Assembly: GCA_965250245.1 (NCBI GenBank)
Contig: OZ252296.1
Location: 4,278,001-4,342,000, forward strand
From: JABDIP01 sp965250245
GTDB lineage: Bacteria; Pseudomonadota; Alphaproteobacteria; DSM-16000; Inquilinaceae
Reading direction: 5' to 3'
DNA: 64,000 bases
Part shown: positions 17,351-25,346 of the stretch, in pieces
Numbering within the stretch: the first letter of the stretch is position 1
Layout of the letters: the number at the start of each line of letters is the position of its first letter
Notes under the pieces: generated by a model
What the model was told of the DNA's origin: nothing
Database searches by the model: none
What the model saw: only the letters and a program-made list of their open reading frames with translations
Position numbers and translations under genes: made by a program

Positions 17351-19291
17351 ATGACCGCGCAATCGCTGATCGAGATCAAGGAATCGGAGATCCGCAAGCA
17401 CTACGCCCAGGCGTATCAGTTGCTCAGCGGCTTCGACTACGCGCCGCGCTTCGGCACGGCGGGGGCCAGCGCGCCGGCCACCGGCGGTCGGTCGCCGGGC
17501 ATTCCGGGCCGCCGCCGCTTCCGCTCCACCACCCCCGGCCTGTCGACGTCGGGCGCTTCGGCCGCCGCCGTGTCCTTCGCCAACCGGGTCCACGCGGTGG
17601 ACGAGGAGGACCCGCTGCAAAGCGAGACCGAGGCGCATGTGCTGCGCAGCGCGCGGCGTGCCGTCGCCGTCGCGGAGGCCGTGGTCGCCCTCTATGCCGA
17701 GCTGACGCCCTTGCAGCAGATGCTGCAGCAGAACAAGCAGGGACGCCTGGCCGACGCCCAGAAGGCGGAGTTCTCCGAGCTGCTTTCGGCGGCATCCATC
17801 GTGGCGCTGTTCACTTTCGCCAACATGCTGGGCTTCCTGACCCGTGGCAGCGGCGAGCCCAACGCGCAGGAGATCGAGATCGGCGATGCCGAGGAGATCG
17901 TGCTCGACGACCCGAACACGGCGCTGAAGGGCGCGATCTGGGAGCTGGACCAGAAGGTCGCCCTGCATGCCGATGGCGACGCCAAGCTGGTGCCGGTGGT
18001 CGACGCCTATGCCGAAACCCTGATGAACGCGATTGCGCTCAGGGCCGCCGGCGCCCACCATCTCGACGCCTTCGTCGCCCGCACCTACCGGGTCGAGGCC
18101 GACGATTTCCAGATCGACGGCTTCACCCCGGCCCGCCGCGCCGCCGCCCAGACCCTGACCATGACCTTCAAGAAGCCGGAGGAGGTGGTCGGCAACCACA
18201 TCGCCAAGCATCAATGCCTGAAGCTGGCCAAGATGCTGATGGCCTATGATTTCGACCGCCAGCTCAACCCCTTCGTAGAGCTCGGCGGCTTCATCTTCAC
18301 CTTCCTGGGCGACGGCAAGCCGGGCACCGGCAAGACCACGCTGATCCAGATGCTGGCCGGGCTGTTGAAGGATTACTGCGACGCCGCCTCATACCCGTTC
18401 CGCTATGAGAACCTGTCCAGCGAGGCGATCGATTCCTATCAGGGCAAGTCGGCCCAGAACGCCAAGGCTTTCATCCAGAAGGTGCTGGACCCGCATGTCA
18501 TTGGCCTCGGCACCATCGACGACATCGACCAGATCGCCGGCCGCCGCGGCGACCGGAATTCCTCCGCCGGCCAGCAGGAGATCACCGCCGTCCTGATGGA
18601 GTCCTTCGCCGGCGCCAACACGGTGGTGCGCGGGAATTGCAGCTTCGGCATGTTCTCCAACTACCCGGAGAATGTCGACGATGCGCTGCGCCAGCGGGCT
18701 GGCGCCCGCTTCCTGGTCGACGGGCCGCAGACCGAGGCCGACTACATCGACATCCTTCACCTGCTGCTGGGCTCCAACCACAAGATCCCGGTCGGCAAGC
18801 ACGACCTGTACAGCGCACAGGAGCTGCGCCGCGCCGTCTCGGAATCCTACGAGAAGCACAGCCGGCCGGCCGAGCCGCAGCTTCAGGAGATCCTGCAGGC
18901 GGTGGACAAGCGGCACGGCACGCTGGATACCATCGCCAAGCTGGGCGCCTATCTGAAGGCGATCCAGGAGGCCGACGAGCGCTTCACCGGCCGCGCCATC
19001 AAGAACATCACCGATGCCGTCAAGGTGCGGGCGATGGATGTGGAACTGCCGGATGAGTGGATGGAGAACCCGGAGCTGTTCCTGGCGAAGGATTTCGACA
19101 CCAAGTCGAGCATGATCGGCGAGCTGATGAACCCGATTACCCACGAGATGCTGCTGCAGGAGATCAACCGCTACGCCGACGCCGAGCTGCGCTACGCCAA
19201 CGTCTCCGACGAATCCGCCATCGACGGCATGGTCCGCGACCTGCACCTGCAGACCGAGGCGCGGCGGCGGTTCGCCGGGCCCGATAGTTGA
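17351..19291 (+). CDS. AAA+ ATPase of the five-gene module
   Basis: A 646-residue protein. Residues 1-300 are a specific N-terminal region with a Gly/Ser/Arg-rich flexible stretch (about 38-75) and helices. The AAA+ domain follows: Walker A GKPGTGKTTL near residue 325, Walker B GLGTIDDIDQI near residue 388, sensor-1 in MFSNYPENVDDA near residue 440, and DALRQRAGARF as arginine-finger region. IDDID has the acidic pair expected for hydrolysis. The ATG 17351 has GGAGG about 10 bases before it. Likely a cytoplasmic remodelling ATPase working with the other four products; target unknown. Confidence 0.85.
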   Translation: MTAQSLIEIKESEIRKHYAQAYQLLSGFDYAPRFGTAGASAPATGGRSPGIPGRRRFRSTTPGLSTSGASAAAVSFANRVHAVDEEDPLQSETEAHVLRSARRAVAVAEAVVALYAELTPLQQMLQQNKQGRLADAQKAEFSELLSAASIVALFTFANMLGFLTRGSGEPNAQEIEIGDAEEIVLDDPNTALKGAIWELDQKVALHADGDAKLVPVVDAYAETLMNAIALRAAGAHHLDAFVARTYRVEADDFQIDGFTPARRAAAQTLTMTFKKPEEVVGNHIAKHQCLKLAKMLMAYDFDRQLNPFVELGGFIFTFLGDGKPGTGKTTLIQMLAGLLKDYCDAASYPFRYENLSSEAIDSYQGKSAQNAKAFIQKVLDPHVIGLGTIDDIDQIAGRRGDRNSSAGQQEITAVLMESFAGANTVVRGNCSFGMFSNYPENVDDALRQRAGARFLVDGPQTEADYIDILHLLLGSNHKIPVGKHDLYSAQELRRAVSESYEKHSRPAEPQLQEILQAVDKRHGTLDTIAKLGAYLKAIQEADERFTGRAIKNITDAVKVRAMDVELPDEWMENPELFLAKDFDTKSSMIGELMNPITHEMLLQEINRYADAELRYANVSDESAIDGMVRDLHLQTEARRRFAGPDS

Positions 19292-19319
19292 TGGAAACGG
19301 CATGCAGACGCAACCAAGC

Positions 19320-19463
19320 CCCCTCACCCTCCCAACGCTTCGCGTCGGGTCCCTCCCTCTCCCACAAGGGGAGAGGGGGTCAATTCGGCCGCGTTTGGTA
19401 GATACCCCTCTCCCCTTGTGGGAGAGGGAGGGACCCGCGCGTCAGCGTGGGAGGGTGAGGGGG
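19320..19463. repeat. Palindromic CCCTCACCC repeat, subtype B, inside the operon
   Basis: An inverted repeat of about 144 bp with CCCCTCACCCTCCC at one end, GGGAGGGTGAGGGG at the other, and CTCTCCC ACAAGGGGAGAG-type inner arms. It sits between the AAA+ gene and the next gene of the operon without breaking either. Confidence 0.85.
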
Positions 19464-19512
19464 CTGCCGCCGCCAGCACCTGTCCTAGGCCGGACGGAGA
19501 GGCGATAGCAGC

Positions 19513-20832
19513 ATGCACCGGCTGGCCGAGAACGACCTGATCTACGGGAACCTGTTCGAGGTTTCCACGCCGGTCCTGCGGGACCGGTACAACGCGGCTC
19601 TGGCGCTGCTGCACGGCCGGCCGACGGCGCTGGAGCGCTTCCGCATCGACCAGAGCGGGTACTCCCCGGAGATCGCCGAGGAGCTCGACGATCCGAGCTA
19701 TCTCAACCCCCAGGGCTGCAACCGGATGTTCATCCTGCTGACGGTGGAGCAGGCCTATCTGCCGCTGCTGGACGCCACCTTCTCGTGCAGCCGGGACATT
19801 CTCAAGCGCTTCATCTCCGACAACCGGGAGGCGCTGTTCGGGCTGACGGCCCGCGACGCCGTCTTCGGGGAGCTGGAGGATTCGGTCTACAAGATCAGCA
19901 ACCTGGCCGACATCACCGCGATCAAGAACATCCGGGTCAAGGTGCGCACGCCGCGCAAGCTGGTCACCAAGGCCCACCGCCTGATCCGCCACATCGAGGA
20001 TTTCGAGCACAGCGACACCGCCTGGAACGACGACGCGCAGCTCAACGAGATCATCACGCTGGCCGAGGCGGTCGGCGACATCCGTGCCCACCCGCTGATC
20101 CCGCAGATGCTGCGCTACGAACACACCGATTTCTACACCTCCCATCTCGACGGGCTCTACGTCTTCAACGCCACCCGCAAGCCGACCCTGGTCCATTGCG
20201 GCGGCGGCGATGCGGCCGTGAAGGCGCATACCGACCGGACGACCGGCTTCCGCCACATCCCGCTGTCCGACCGGAAGGCGCTGGCCAGCTTCCTGATCGG
20301 CGACGGGCTGGTCGAACGCATCCTCGACCGCGAGGACCCGGACCCGCTGGAGGTCCTGTTGGAGAAGCTGGACCTGATCGCGCTCGCCCATGCCGGCGAG
20401 GCCGCCGATGCGGACGAGATCGAGCATTACGACCCGGTGGCGCTGCGACGCTACGTGCAGAACACCATCCACGACCTGCCCGACGCGTTCCACGAACTGC
20501 AGCGGGTGGTGCGCGGCATCGAGCAGGGTGGCACAGCCCCGTCGCTGGAGCCGGAGGATGACGGCTTCTTCTACCTCTACCGCTCCAGCCGCCATAAGGA
20601 CCGCGACCTGGTAAACCATCTGCTGGCGCGGCTGACCCCGCTGGACTGCCGGCAGATGTTCATCTGCAACAAGGAGCGGTTCTACGAGCTCTACGAGAGC
20701 TGGCCCGACCATCGGCGCACGCTTGTCGCCGACTACCTGGCCCGCCACTACCAGGGCCGCCAGAGCGAAATCTGGGAACGGCTGTACGGCCATAACCCGG
20801 ATGCCCGGGGGCCGTGGGGGAAACGGAAATGA
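19513..20832 (+). CDS. DUF6638-like protein of the AAA+ module
   Basis: A 439-residue soluble protein beginning MHRLAENDLIYGNLFEVSTP. I associate this sequence with an uncharacterised alphaproteobacterial family (DUF6638, from memory). It is mixed alpha/beta; segments such as PQGCNRMFILLTVEQAYLP and LVHCGGGDAAVKAHTDRTTG look conserved, and a Cys/His cluster (HCGGGD, DCRQMFICNK) might bind a metal. The start has GGACGGAGAGG upstream. It belongs to the operon although a repeat separates it from the AAA+ gene. Function unknown. Confidence 0.75.
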   Translation: MHRLAENDLIYGNLFEVSTPVLRDRYNAALALLHGRPTALERFRIDQSGYSPEIAEELDDPSYLNPQGCNRMFILLTVEQAYLPLLDATFSCSRDILKRFISDNREALFGLTARDAVFGELEDSVYKISNLADITAIKNIRVKVRTPRKLVTKAHRLIRHIEDFEHSDTAWNDDAQLNEIITLAEAVGDIRAHPLIPQMLRYEHTDFYTSHLDGLYVFNATRKPTLVHCGGGDAAVKAHTDRTTGFRHIPLSDRKALASFLIGDGLVERILDREDPDPLEVLLEKLDLIALAHAGEAADADEIEHYDPVALRRYVQNTIHDLPDAFHELQRVVRGIEQGGTAPSLEPEDDGFFYLYRSSRHKDRDLVNHLLARLTPLDCRQMFICNKERFYELYESWPDHRRTLVADYLARHYQGRQSEIWERLYGHNPDARGPWGKRK

Positions 20833-20887
20833 GGGCGCGGATGAGATGGCCCGATCGCGGGACCGGCCCCCGACCAAAAATATACAT

Positions 20888-20979
20888 CGTCATTCCCGCG
20901 AAGGCGGGAATCCAGTGTTCCAGATCACGACGCTTTAGACATCGTGAAATCTGGATTCCCGCCTTCGCGGGAATGACGA
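20888..20979. repeat. GTCATTCCCGCG inverted repeat, copy 2, inside the operon
   Basis: The same family as 14831-14910, here between the DUF6638-like and DUF1523 genes. Confidence 0.85.
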
Positions 20980-21066
20980 TGGTGAGTGGGGTGAAATGAC
21001 GACAGGCAAGAGCATCGGCCGGCACGTCGTACCCCCCGCCACGCGGAACCAATGGAGGGCCGAGCC

Positions 21067-21741
21067 GTGAGGTACTTCACCTGGGGGATCAGGATCCTGC
21101 TGGTCGTGCTGCTGCTCGGCTTCCTGGACTTCTACCTGCCGTCCAATGACGTGGTCCGGATCGTCGACACCGATGTGAAGCGCATGAACGTGGTGTCGCG
21201 GGACTTCGTGGAGGAGGACGCGGTCAACACCTCGTTCCTCACCCGCGACGTGCGCTTCGTCAACGCGGTCTGGCCGGACGGCCGGCCCCGGGTCTACCGC
21301 AACGAGGAGACCGGCTGGGGCTTCCCGTTCTACTTCAAGTTCGATTCCGGCAACCTGCAGACCGAGGCGCAGGACATGCGCTCCACCGTCGAGGCGCCGA
21401 ACTGGGTGGTGGTCCGGCATTATGGCTGGCGCATCGAGATCTTCTCGATGTTCCCCAACGCGGTGAATGTCAAACCGGCGCCGGGCGCGGACCATTACCC
21501 GATCCCGATCTTCCGCATCGTGTTCTTCTTCTGGCTGGCGGTGGCGGTCCTGGCCCTGTGGTGGGCCTGGCGGCGCTTCCGCGAACGGGTCTGGGACCCG
21601 TTCATGGAGAAGCTGGCGCTGGACCAGCGCTTCGACAACGCCTCGAACTCCGTCACCCAGCTCTGGCGCTGGACCAAGGCCAACCGCCAGGACCGCCGGG
21701 AGGAACGGCGCAGCCGATACGGCCAGGGGCGGCGTCCCTAG
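21067..21741 (+). CDS. DUF1523-family membrane protein, last gene of the module
   Basis: A 224-residue protein with a hydrophobic N-terminal helix (YFTWGIRILLVVLLLGFLDF), a periplasmic-looking middle with DVVRIVDTDVKRMNVVSRD, DVRFVNAVWPDG, NEETGWGFPFYFKFDS and HYGWRIEIFSMFPNAV, and a second helix near 155-175 followed by a basic C-terminal tail. These blocks are the hallmark of DUF1523. The start is GTG at 21067, because a strong ribosome site (GGAGGG) lies just before it and the ATG at 21052 would contain it. It may anchor the module to the membrane. Confidence 0.85.
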   Translation: MRYFTWGIRILLVVLLLGFLDFYLPSNDVVRIVDTDVKRMNVVSRDFVEEDAVNTSFLTRDVRFVNAVWPDGRPRVYRNEETGWGFPFYFKFDSGNLQTEAQDMRSTVEAPNWVVVRHYGWRIEIFSMFPNAVNVKPAPGADHYPIPIFRIVFFFWLAVAVLALWWAWRRFRERVWDPFMEKLALDQRFDNASNSVTQLWRWTKANRQDRREERRSRYGQGRRP

Positions 21742-21990
21742 GCCGCGCGACAGATAGTTTCGTATTCCCGGTTGACTCTCCACACCCTTTGGATGTATCC
21801 ACCCCGTCCCCATCGCGGGGACGACACGCAACAACGGACGCGAACCATGGCGTTTGGATCGATAGATCGATTGCCCAGGCAATCAGGCACGAACGGGGCC
21901 TGACACGCGCGTTGCGTCGTGTCCTGCCCTGACACAGTCACGAGACGGAGGGCAGGACCGTGAAATCACCACACGGAACATAGGAACAGG

Positions 21991-22094
21991 CCGGGGAGTT
22001 ACGGGGACAGTCCCTTTATGGGGACAGTATACCTAACTCGCGCTGCAGTTAGGTATACTGTCCCCATAAAGGGACTGTCCCCGTAACTCCCCGG
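21991..22094. repeat. Perfect 47-bp inverted repeat, GGGGACAGTATAC family
   Basis: Arms 21991-22037 and 22048-22094 are perfect reverse complements around a 10-base loop. Each arm contains GGGGACAGT twice. It lies about 140 bp upstream of the tRNA-like pair. Confidence 0.9.
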
Positions 22095-22231
22095 CTTCAT
22101 TGGACGGTACGTTGGGTGCGACCTCAGCGGTACGGGTTCTGTAGACCCGGCCGGCGCGCTTGGCTCCCCGTAATGGGCCTTGCGCGTGTCGAGGGCAATC
22201 CCGGGCTCCCCAAGGAGTCCCGTGCCTGTCG

Positions 22232-22309
22232 GTGGGTGTAGCTCAGTTTGGCGAGAGCGCCGGAGCCGGACTCCGGAGGTCGTGGGTTCGAGTCCCATCA
22301 CCCGCACCA
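22232..22309 (+). tRNA. tRNA-like, His-derived body with altered anticodon loop (CGG)
   Basis: A complete cloverleaf of 78 bases: acceptor GTGGGTG / CACCCGC with one G-T pair, D-stem GCTC / GAGC, anticodon stem CCGGA / TCCGG, T-stem GTGGG / CCCAT with TTCGAGT loop, and an encoded CCA. The body matches alphaproteobacterial tRNA-His, but the anticodon loop reads GCCGGAC, giving anticodon CGG (Pro CCG) with C instead of the near-universal T at position 33, and the discriminator is A. It could be a decayed tRNA-His copy or an unusual tRNA. Confidence 0.55.
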
Positions 22310-22382
22310 TGGATGTAGCTCAGACAGGAAGAGCACAGGGTTTCCACCCTTGGAGTCGGGGGTTCAAATCCCCTCATCCGCC
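22309..22382 (+). tRNA. Second tRNA-like sequence, anticodon TCC (Gly), degenerate
   Basis: It follows the first directly. D-stem GCTC / GAGC, anticodon stem CAGGG / CCTTG with loop TTTCCAC (anticodon TCC), T-stem GGGGG / CCCCT with TTCAAAT loop, acceptor ATGGATG / CATCCGC with one A-C mismatch at the end. No CCA is encoded (CTGA follows). The weak acceptor and abutting position suggest a pseudo-tRNA, but the arms are well kept. Confidence 0.45.
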
Positions 22383-22755
22383 TGACTCGGGATCAGGTTT
22401 CGCAATAACGCGAACATCCAATGAAGGGTGCCGGAAGACGTCCAGGCGTCGTCACCAGACCGCGAGGCTTCGGCCGCGCGGCGAGGCGGCGGGGCCGGGT
22501 GGAACGGTGTTCCGAATGCTCTCGATCCGCCGCCGGCGCGTCCGCGCAAGGCGGGCGGGCACGCCGGTCCGGCCCCTGATGTCCCCGGACGTCATGCCGG
22601 CCGGCACCCCCGCCCACCACCCGCGAACGCAAGGGCGGCGCCGAGGGCATCCGCACCGGACCGCCGGGCGTCTTCCGGTCATCCTTTGAACGCAGGGCAC
22701 CGACGTACGAAACGGACAGGAACGTTGATTGCGGATCGGGGAGTCTTTCGGAAGA

Positions 22756-22893
22756 CCCCTCACCCTCCCATGGCTTCGCCACGGGCCCCTCCCTCTCCCA
22801 CAAGGGGAGAGGAGCAATTGGCCGCCGGCGATTGCCGAGCCCCCTCTCCCCTTGTGGGAGAGGGAGGGGCCCGCGAAGCGGGAGGGTGAGGGG
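22756..22893. repeat. Palindromic CCCTCACCC repeat, subtype B
   Basis: An inverted repeat of about 138 bp with the CCCCTCACCC and GGGTGAGGGG ends; it ends about 50 bp before the slipin start. Confidence 0.85.
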
Positions 22894-22940
22894 TCCAAGG
22901 GACAGCTCCCCGAAAGGTCCGCAGAACTGGGAGAAGGATC

Positions 22941-24098
22941 ATGGTTTGGAAGACCGAGCGGATCGCGGATTACGAGCTCGGCCTGATGTATCGGGACCGG
23001 GCATTCCGGAAGGTTCTGGAGCCGGGCGTGCACCGGTTCGCGCCGGGCCAGGGCAAGCTTGAGCTGCGGCGGCTGGACCTGCGGCAGATGCCGGTGAAGG
23101 ACTTCGCGCTGGCGGCCCTGGTGCTGACGCACCGGGCCCTGGTCGACGAGTACTTCGTCGTGGTCGACATGGGCGACACCCAGGTCGGCGCGGTGTTCGC
23201 CGACGGCAAGCTGGTCGACATGGTCGGCCCGGGCGGCGTGGCGTTCTACGCCAAGCGGCTGCGGAAGATGACCGTCGAGGTCTATGACGTCGCCGCCGAG
23301 ATCGCCGTGCCGGATACGCTGGTGTTGCCGGCGGCACTGGCGGGGCCGGGCACCTGGCTGTCCGCCACCAAGCTGGTGCTGACCGCCGAGGTGCCGAGCG
23401 ACCATGTCGGTCTGTTGTCCGTCGACGGCGTGCTCGACCGGCAGCTGGCCCCGGGCCGGTACGCCTTCTTCAAGGCGGTCCGGAAGGTCAGCGTGGCCCT
23501 GCTCGACCAGCGGCTGCAGACCCTGGAGGTGACCGGCCAGGAGGTGTTGACCCGGGACCGGATCGGTCTGCGGGCCAACATCACCGCCGTCTACCGGATC
23601 GTCGATCCGGTCAAGGCGGTGTCCGCCACCGCCAAGCTGCAGGACTACCTGTACAAGGAGCTGCAGTTCGCGCTCCGGCAGGTGGTCGGCACCCGGACGC
23701 TTGAGGAGGTGCTGGGCGACAAGCTCGGCATCAACGAGGCGATCGCCGAGCGGCTGCTGCCGAACCTGGGTGACGCCGGTCTCGAGGTCCCGTCCGTCGG
23801 CGTGAAGGACATCATCCTTCCGGGCGACGTTCGGGAGCTGATGAACCGGGTCATCGAGGCGGAGAAGACCGCCCAGGCGAACGTCATCAAGCGACGGGAG
23901 GAGACCGCGGCCACGCGGTCCCTGCTGAACACCGCCAAGCTGATGGAGGACAACCCGGTCCTCTTGCGGCTGAAGGAGCTGGAGGCGCTTGAGAAGGTGT
24001 CCGAGAAGGTCGGCAACGTCATCGTCGGCAACGGCATGGATGGCGTGCTGGACGATCTGGTCCGGATCAAGCCGCGCAATCGAAAGGAGGGTAAGTGA
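22941..24098 (+). CDS. Slipin (SPFH/Band 7 family) with long N-terminal extension
   Basis: A 385-residue SPFH protein. The usual slipin core starts around residue 150 (SDHVGLLSVDGVLDRQLAPG), with VTGQEVLTRDRIGLRANITA, the RTLEEVLGDK segment and the helical GLEVPSVGVKDIILPGDVRELMNRV tail. Residues 1-140 look like a second, degenerate copy of the same N-terminal fold (ADYELGLMYRDRAFRKVLEP also reads like the start of such a domain). No clear hairpin membrane anchor is seen, so membrane attachment is uncertain. Slipins scaffold membrane microdomains and often pair with NfeD proteases, but none is here. A strong terminator follows. Confidence 0.85.
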   Translation: MVWKTERIADYELGLMYRDRAFRKVLEPGVHRFAPGQGKLELRRLDLRQMPVKDFALAALVLTHRALVDEYFVVVDMGDTQVGAVFADGKLVDMVGPGGVAFYAKRLRKMTVEVYDVAAEIAVPDTLVLPAALAGPGTWLSATKLVLTAEVPSDHVGLLSVDGVLDRQLAPGRYAFFKAVRKVSVALLDQRLQTLEVTGQEVLTRDRIGLRANITAVYRIVDPVKAVSATAKLQDYLYKELQFALRQVVGTRTLEEVLGDKLGINEAIAERLLPNLGDAGLEVPSVGVKDIILPGDVRELMNRVIEAEKTAQANVIKRREETAATRSLLNTAKLMEDNPVLLRLKELEALEKVSEKVGNVIVGNGMDGVLDDLVRIKPRNRKEGK

Positions 24099-24102
24099 GA
24101 GA

Positions 24103-24145
24103 GGGCCGGAACCTGGCGACAGGTTCCGGCCCCTCTTGCTTTTTG
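24103..24145 (+). terminator. Rho-independent terminator of the slipin gene
   Basis: A perfect 13-bp stem (GGGCCGGAACCTG / CAGGTTCCGGCCC) with GCGA loop, followed by CTCTTGCTTTTTG. Confidence 0.85.
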
Positions 24146-24162
24146 TACCGGGTGGTTCGGCG

Positions 24163-24277
24163 CTGGCTTAGCCGTCCTCATCCTTCGACAGGCTCAGGAT
24201 GAGGGTGATGGTGGCGCCGATAGTCCAGAAAACACCCTCATCCTGAGCCTGTCGAAGGATGAGGACGGCTAAGCCAG
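24163..24277. repeat. Perfect 45-bp inverted repeat
   Basis: Arms 24163-24207 and 24233-24277 are exact reverse complements, built on CTCATCCTGAGCCTGTCGAA. This motif is a widespread bacterial intergenic repeat type. It lies between the slipin terminator and the methyltransferase. Confidence 0.9.
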
Positions 24278-24393
24278 GACGGGTTGTCTCACCGAATGCG
24301 CCATTCCCAGCCAATCCAATGCAACCAGCTATTGTAGGGTGTCGAGCGCCGTGGCGCGTCGCCCTGCGGCCTTGGATTATCGGAGTCGAGATC

Positions 24394-25278
24394 TTGACGG
24401 ACAGCAAGGCTGGGATCGAGGCGATCGATCTGAAGACCGCCCGCCGATGGTATGCGGAAGGACTGCGGTTCCAGGCGCCGGCGCGCTCGGACGGCGTCGT
24501 CGCCGCCTTCGCCGCGGTGCCGCGGGAGGCATTTCTGGGGCCGCCGCCCTGGCGGCTGTTCTCCGGCGGCCGCGACCACGGGCCGATGCAGACCGACGAT
24601 CCGCGCGACCTGTATCACGACATCCTGGTGGCGATCGATCCGGCCCGCGACCTGAACAACGGCCAGCCGAGCCTGTGGGCCTATCTCTACGACCGGCTCG
24701 ACCTGAAACTCGGCGAACGGGTCTGCCATGTGGGCGCCGGCACAGGCTACTACTCGGCCATCCTGGCGGAGATCGTCGGGCCGGACGGTCATGTCGAGGC
24801 GGTGGAGTTCGATGAGGAACTGGCCGAACGGGCGCAGGCGAACCTGGAGAACTGGCCCCAGGTCCGGGTCGTGGCGGGCGACGGCCGGACCCATGATCCC
24901 GGCCCGCGCGACGCGATCATCGTCAATGCCGGGGTGACCGCGCCGGAGGCATTGTGGCTCGATTCCCTGGCCGAGGGTGGCCGGTTGCTGGTACCGCTGA
25001 CCGGCCAGGAGGGCTGGGGCAACTTCTTGCGCGTCATCCGGCACGGAGCGCGGTTCAGTGCGCGCTTCGTCAGCCAGACCGGCATCATCCATTGCGCCAG
25101 CGGGCGCGGCGCGGCAGCGGCGGATCGGCTTGTGGCGGCCTATCGCCGGCCGGCCATGCTCGGCATCAAGGCGGTGAATTCGCTGCGCCGCGACGCCCAT
25201 GAGCGCGGCCCGGGCTGCTGGCTGCATGAGGATGGGTACTGTCTTTCCACCCTGCCCGCCGACGCGACGGAGCGGTAG
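24394..25278 (+). CDS. PCMT-like SAM methyltransferase
   Basis: A 294-residue protein related to protein-L-isoaspartate O-methyltransferase. FAAVPREAFLGPP near residue 35 is the PCMT substrate block, and motif I VCHVGAGTGYYSAIL near residue 110 binds SAM, followed by VEAVEFDEELAERA and IIVNAGVTAPE. The best start is TTG at 24394 with GGAG 8 bases upstream; an in-frame extension upstream would run back into a repeat. Many PCMT homologues of this length modify other substrates, so isoaspartate repair is not proven. Confidence 0.78.
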   Translation: MTDSKAGIEAIDLKTARRWYAEGLRFQAPARSDGVVAAFAAVPREAFLGPPPWRLFSGGRDHGPMQTDDPRDLYHDILVAIDPARDLNNGQPSLWAYLYDRLDLKLGERVCHVGAGTGYYSAILAEIVGPDGHVEAVEFDEELAERAQANLENWPQVRVVAGDGRTHDPGPRDAIIVNAGVTAPEALWLDSLAEGGRLLVPLTGQEGWGNFLRVIRHGARFSARFVSQTGIIHCASGRGAAAADRLVAAYRRPAMLGIKAVNSLRRDAHERGPGCWLHEDGYCLSTLPADATER

Positions 25279-25346
25279 ACTGGCGCCAGTCCCGGCCGCG
25301 TGCATTGCGGCACCGCCGGAACTCGATCGACACAGCCGAGCCATCC

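Larger units (their letters stand above)
21742..22940. other. 1.2-kb non-coding stretch with palindrome, tRNA-like pair and repeat
   Basis: No protein gene is supported here. It holds, in order, a perfect palindrome (21991-22094), two tRNA-like sequences (22232-22382) and a CCCTCACCC repeat (22756-22893). The parts 21742-21990 and 22383-22755 show open frames on several strands but with codon use and composition expected of GC-rich non-coding DNA. Confidence 0.55.

Noticed and set aside
22393..22803. Possible genes in the 22.4-22.8 kb non-coding stretch
   Set aside because: Overlapping frames on both strands, no ribosome site and Arg/Pro-rich composition. Part of it runs into the CCCTCACCC repeat.
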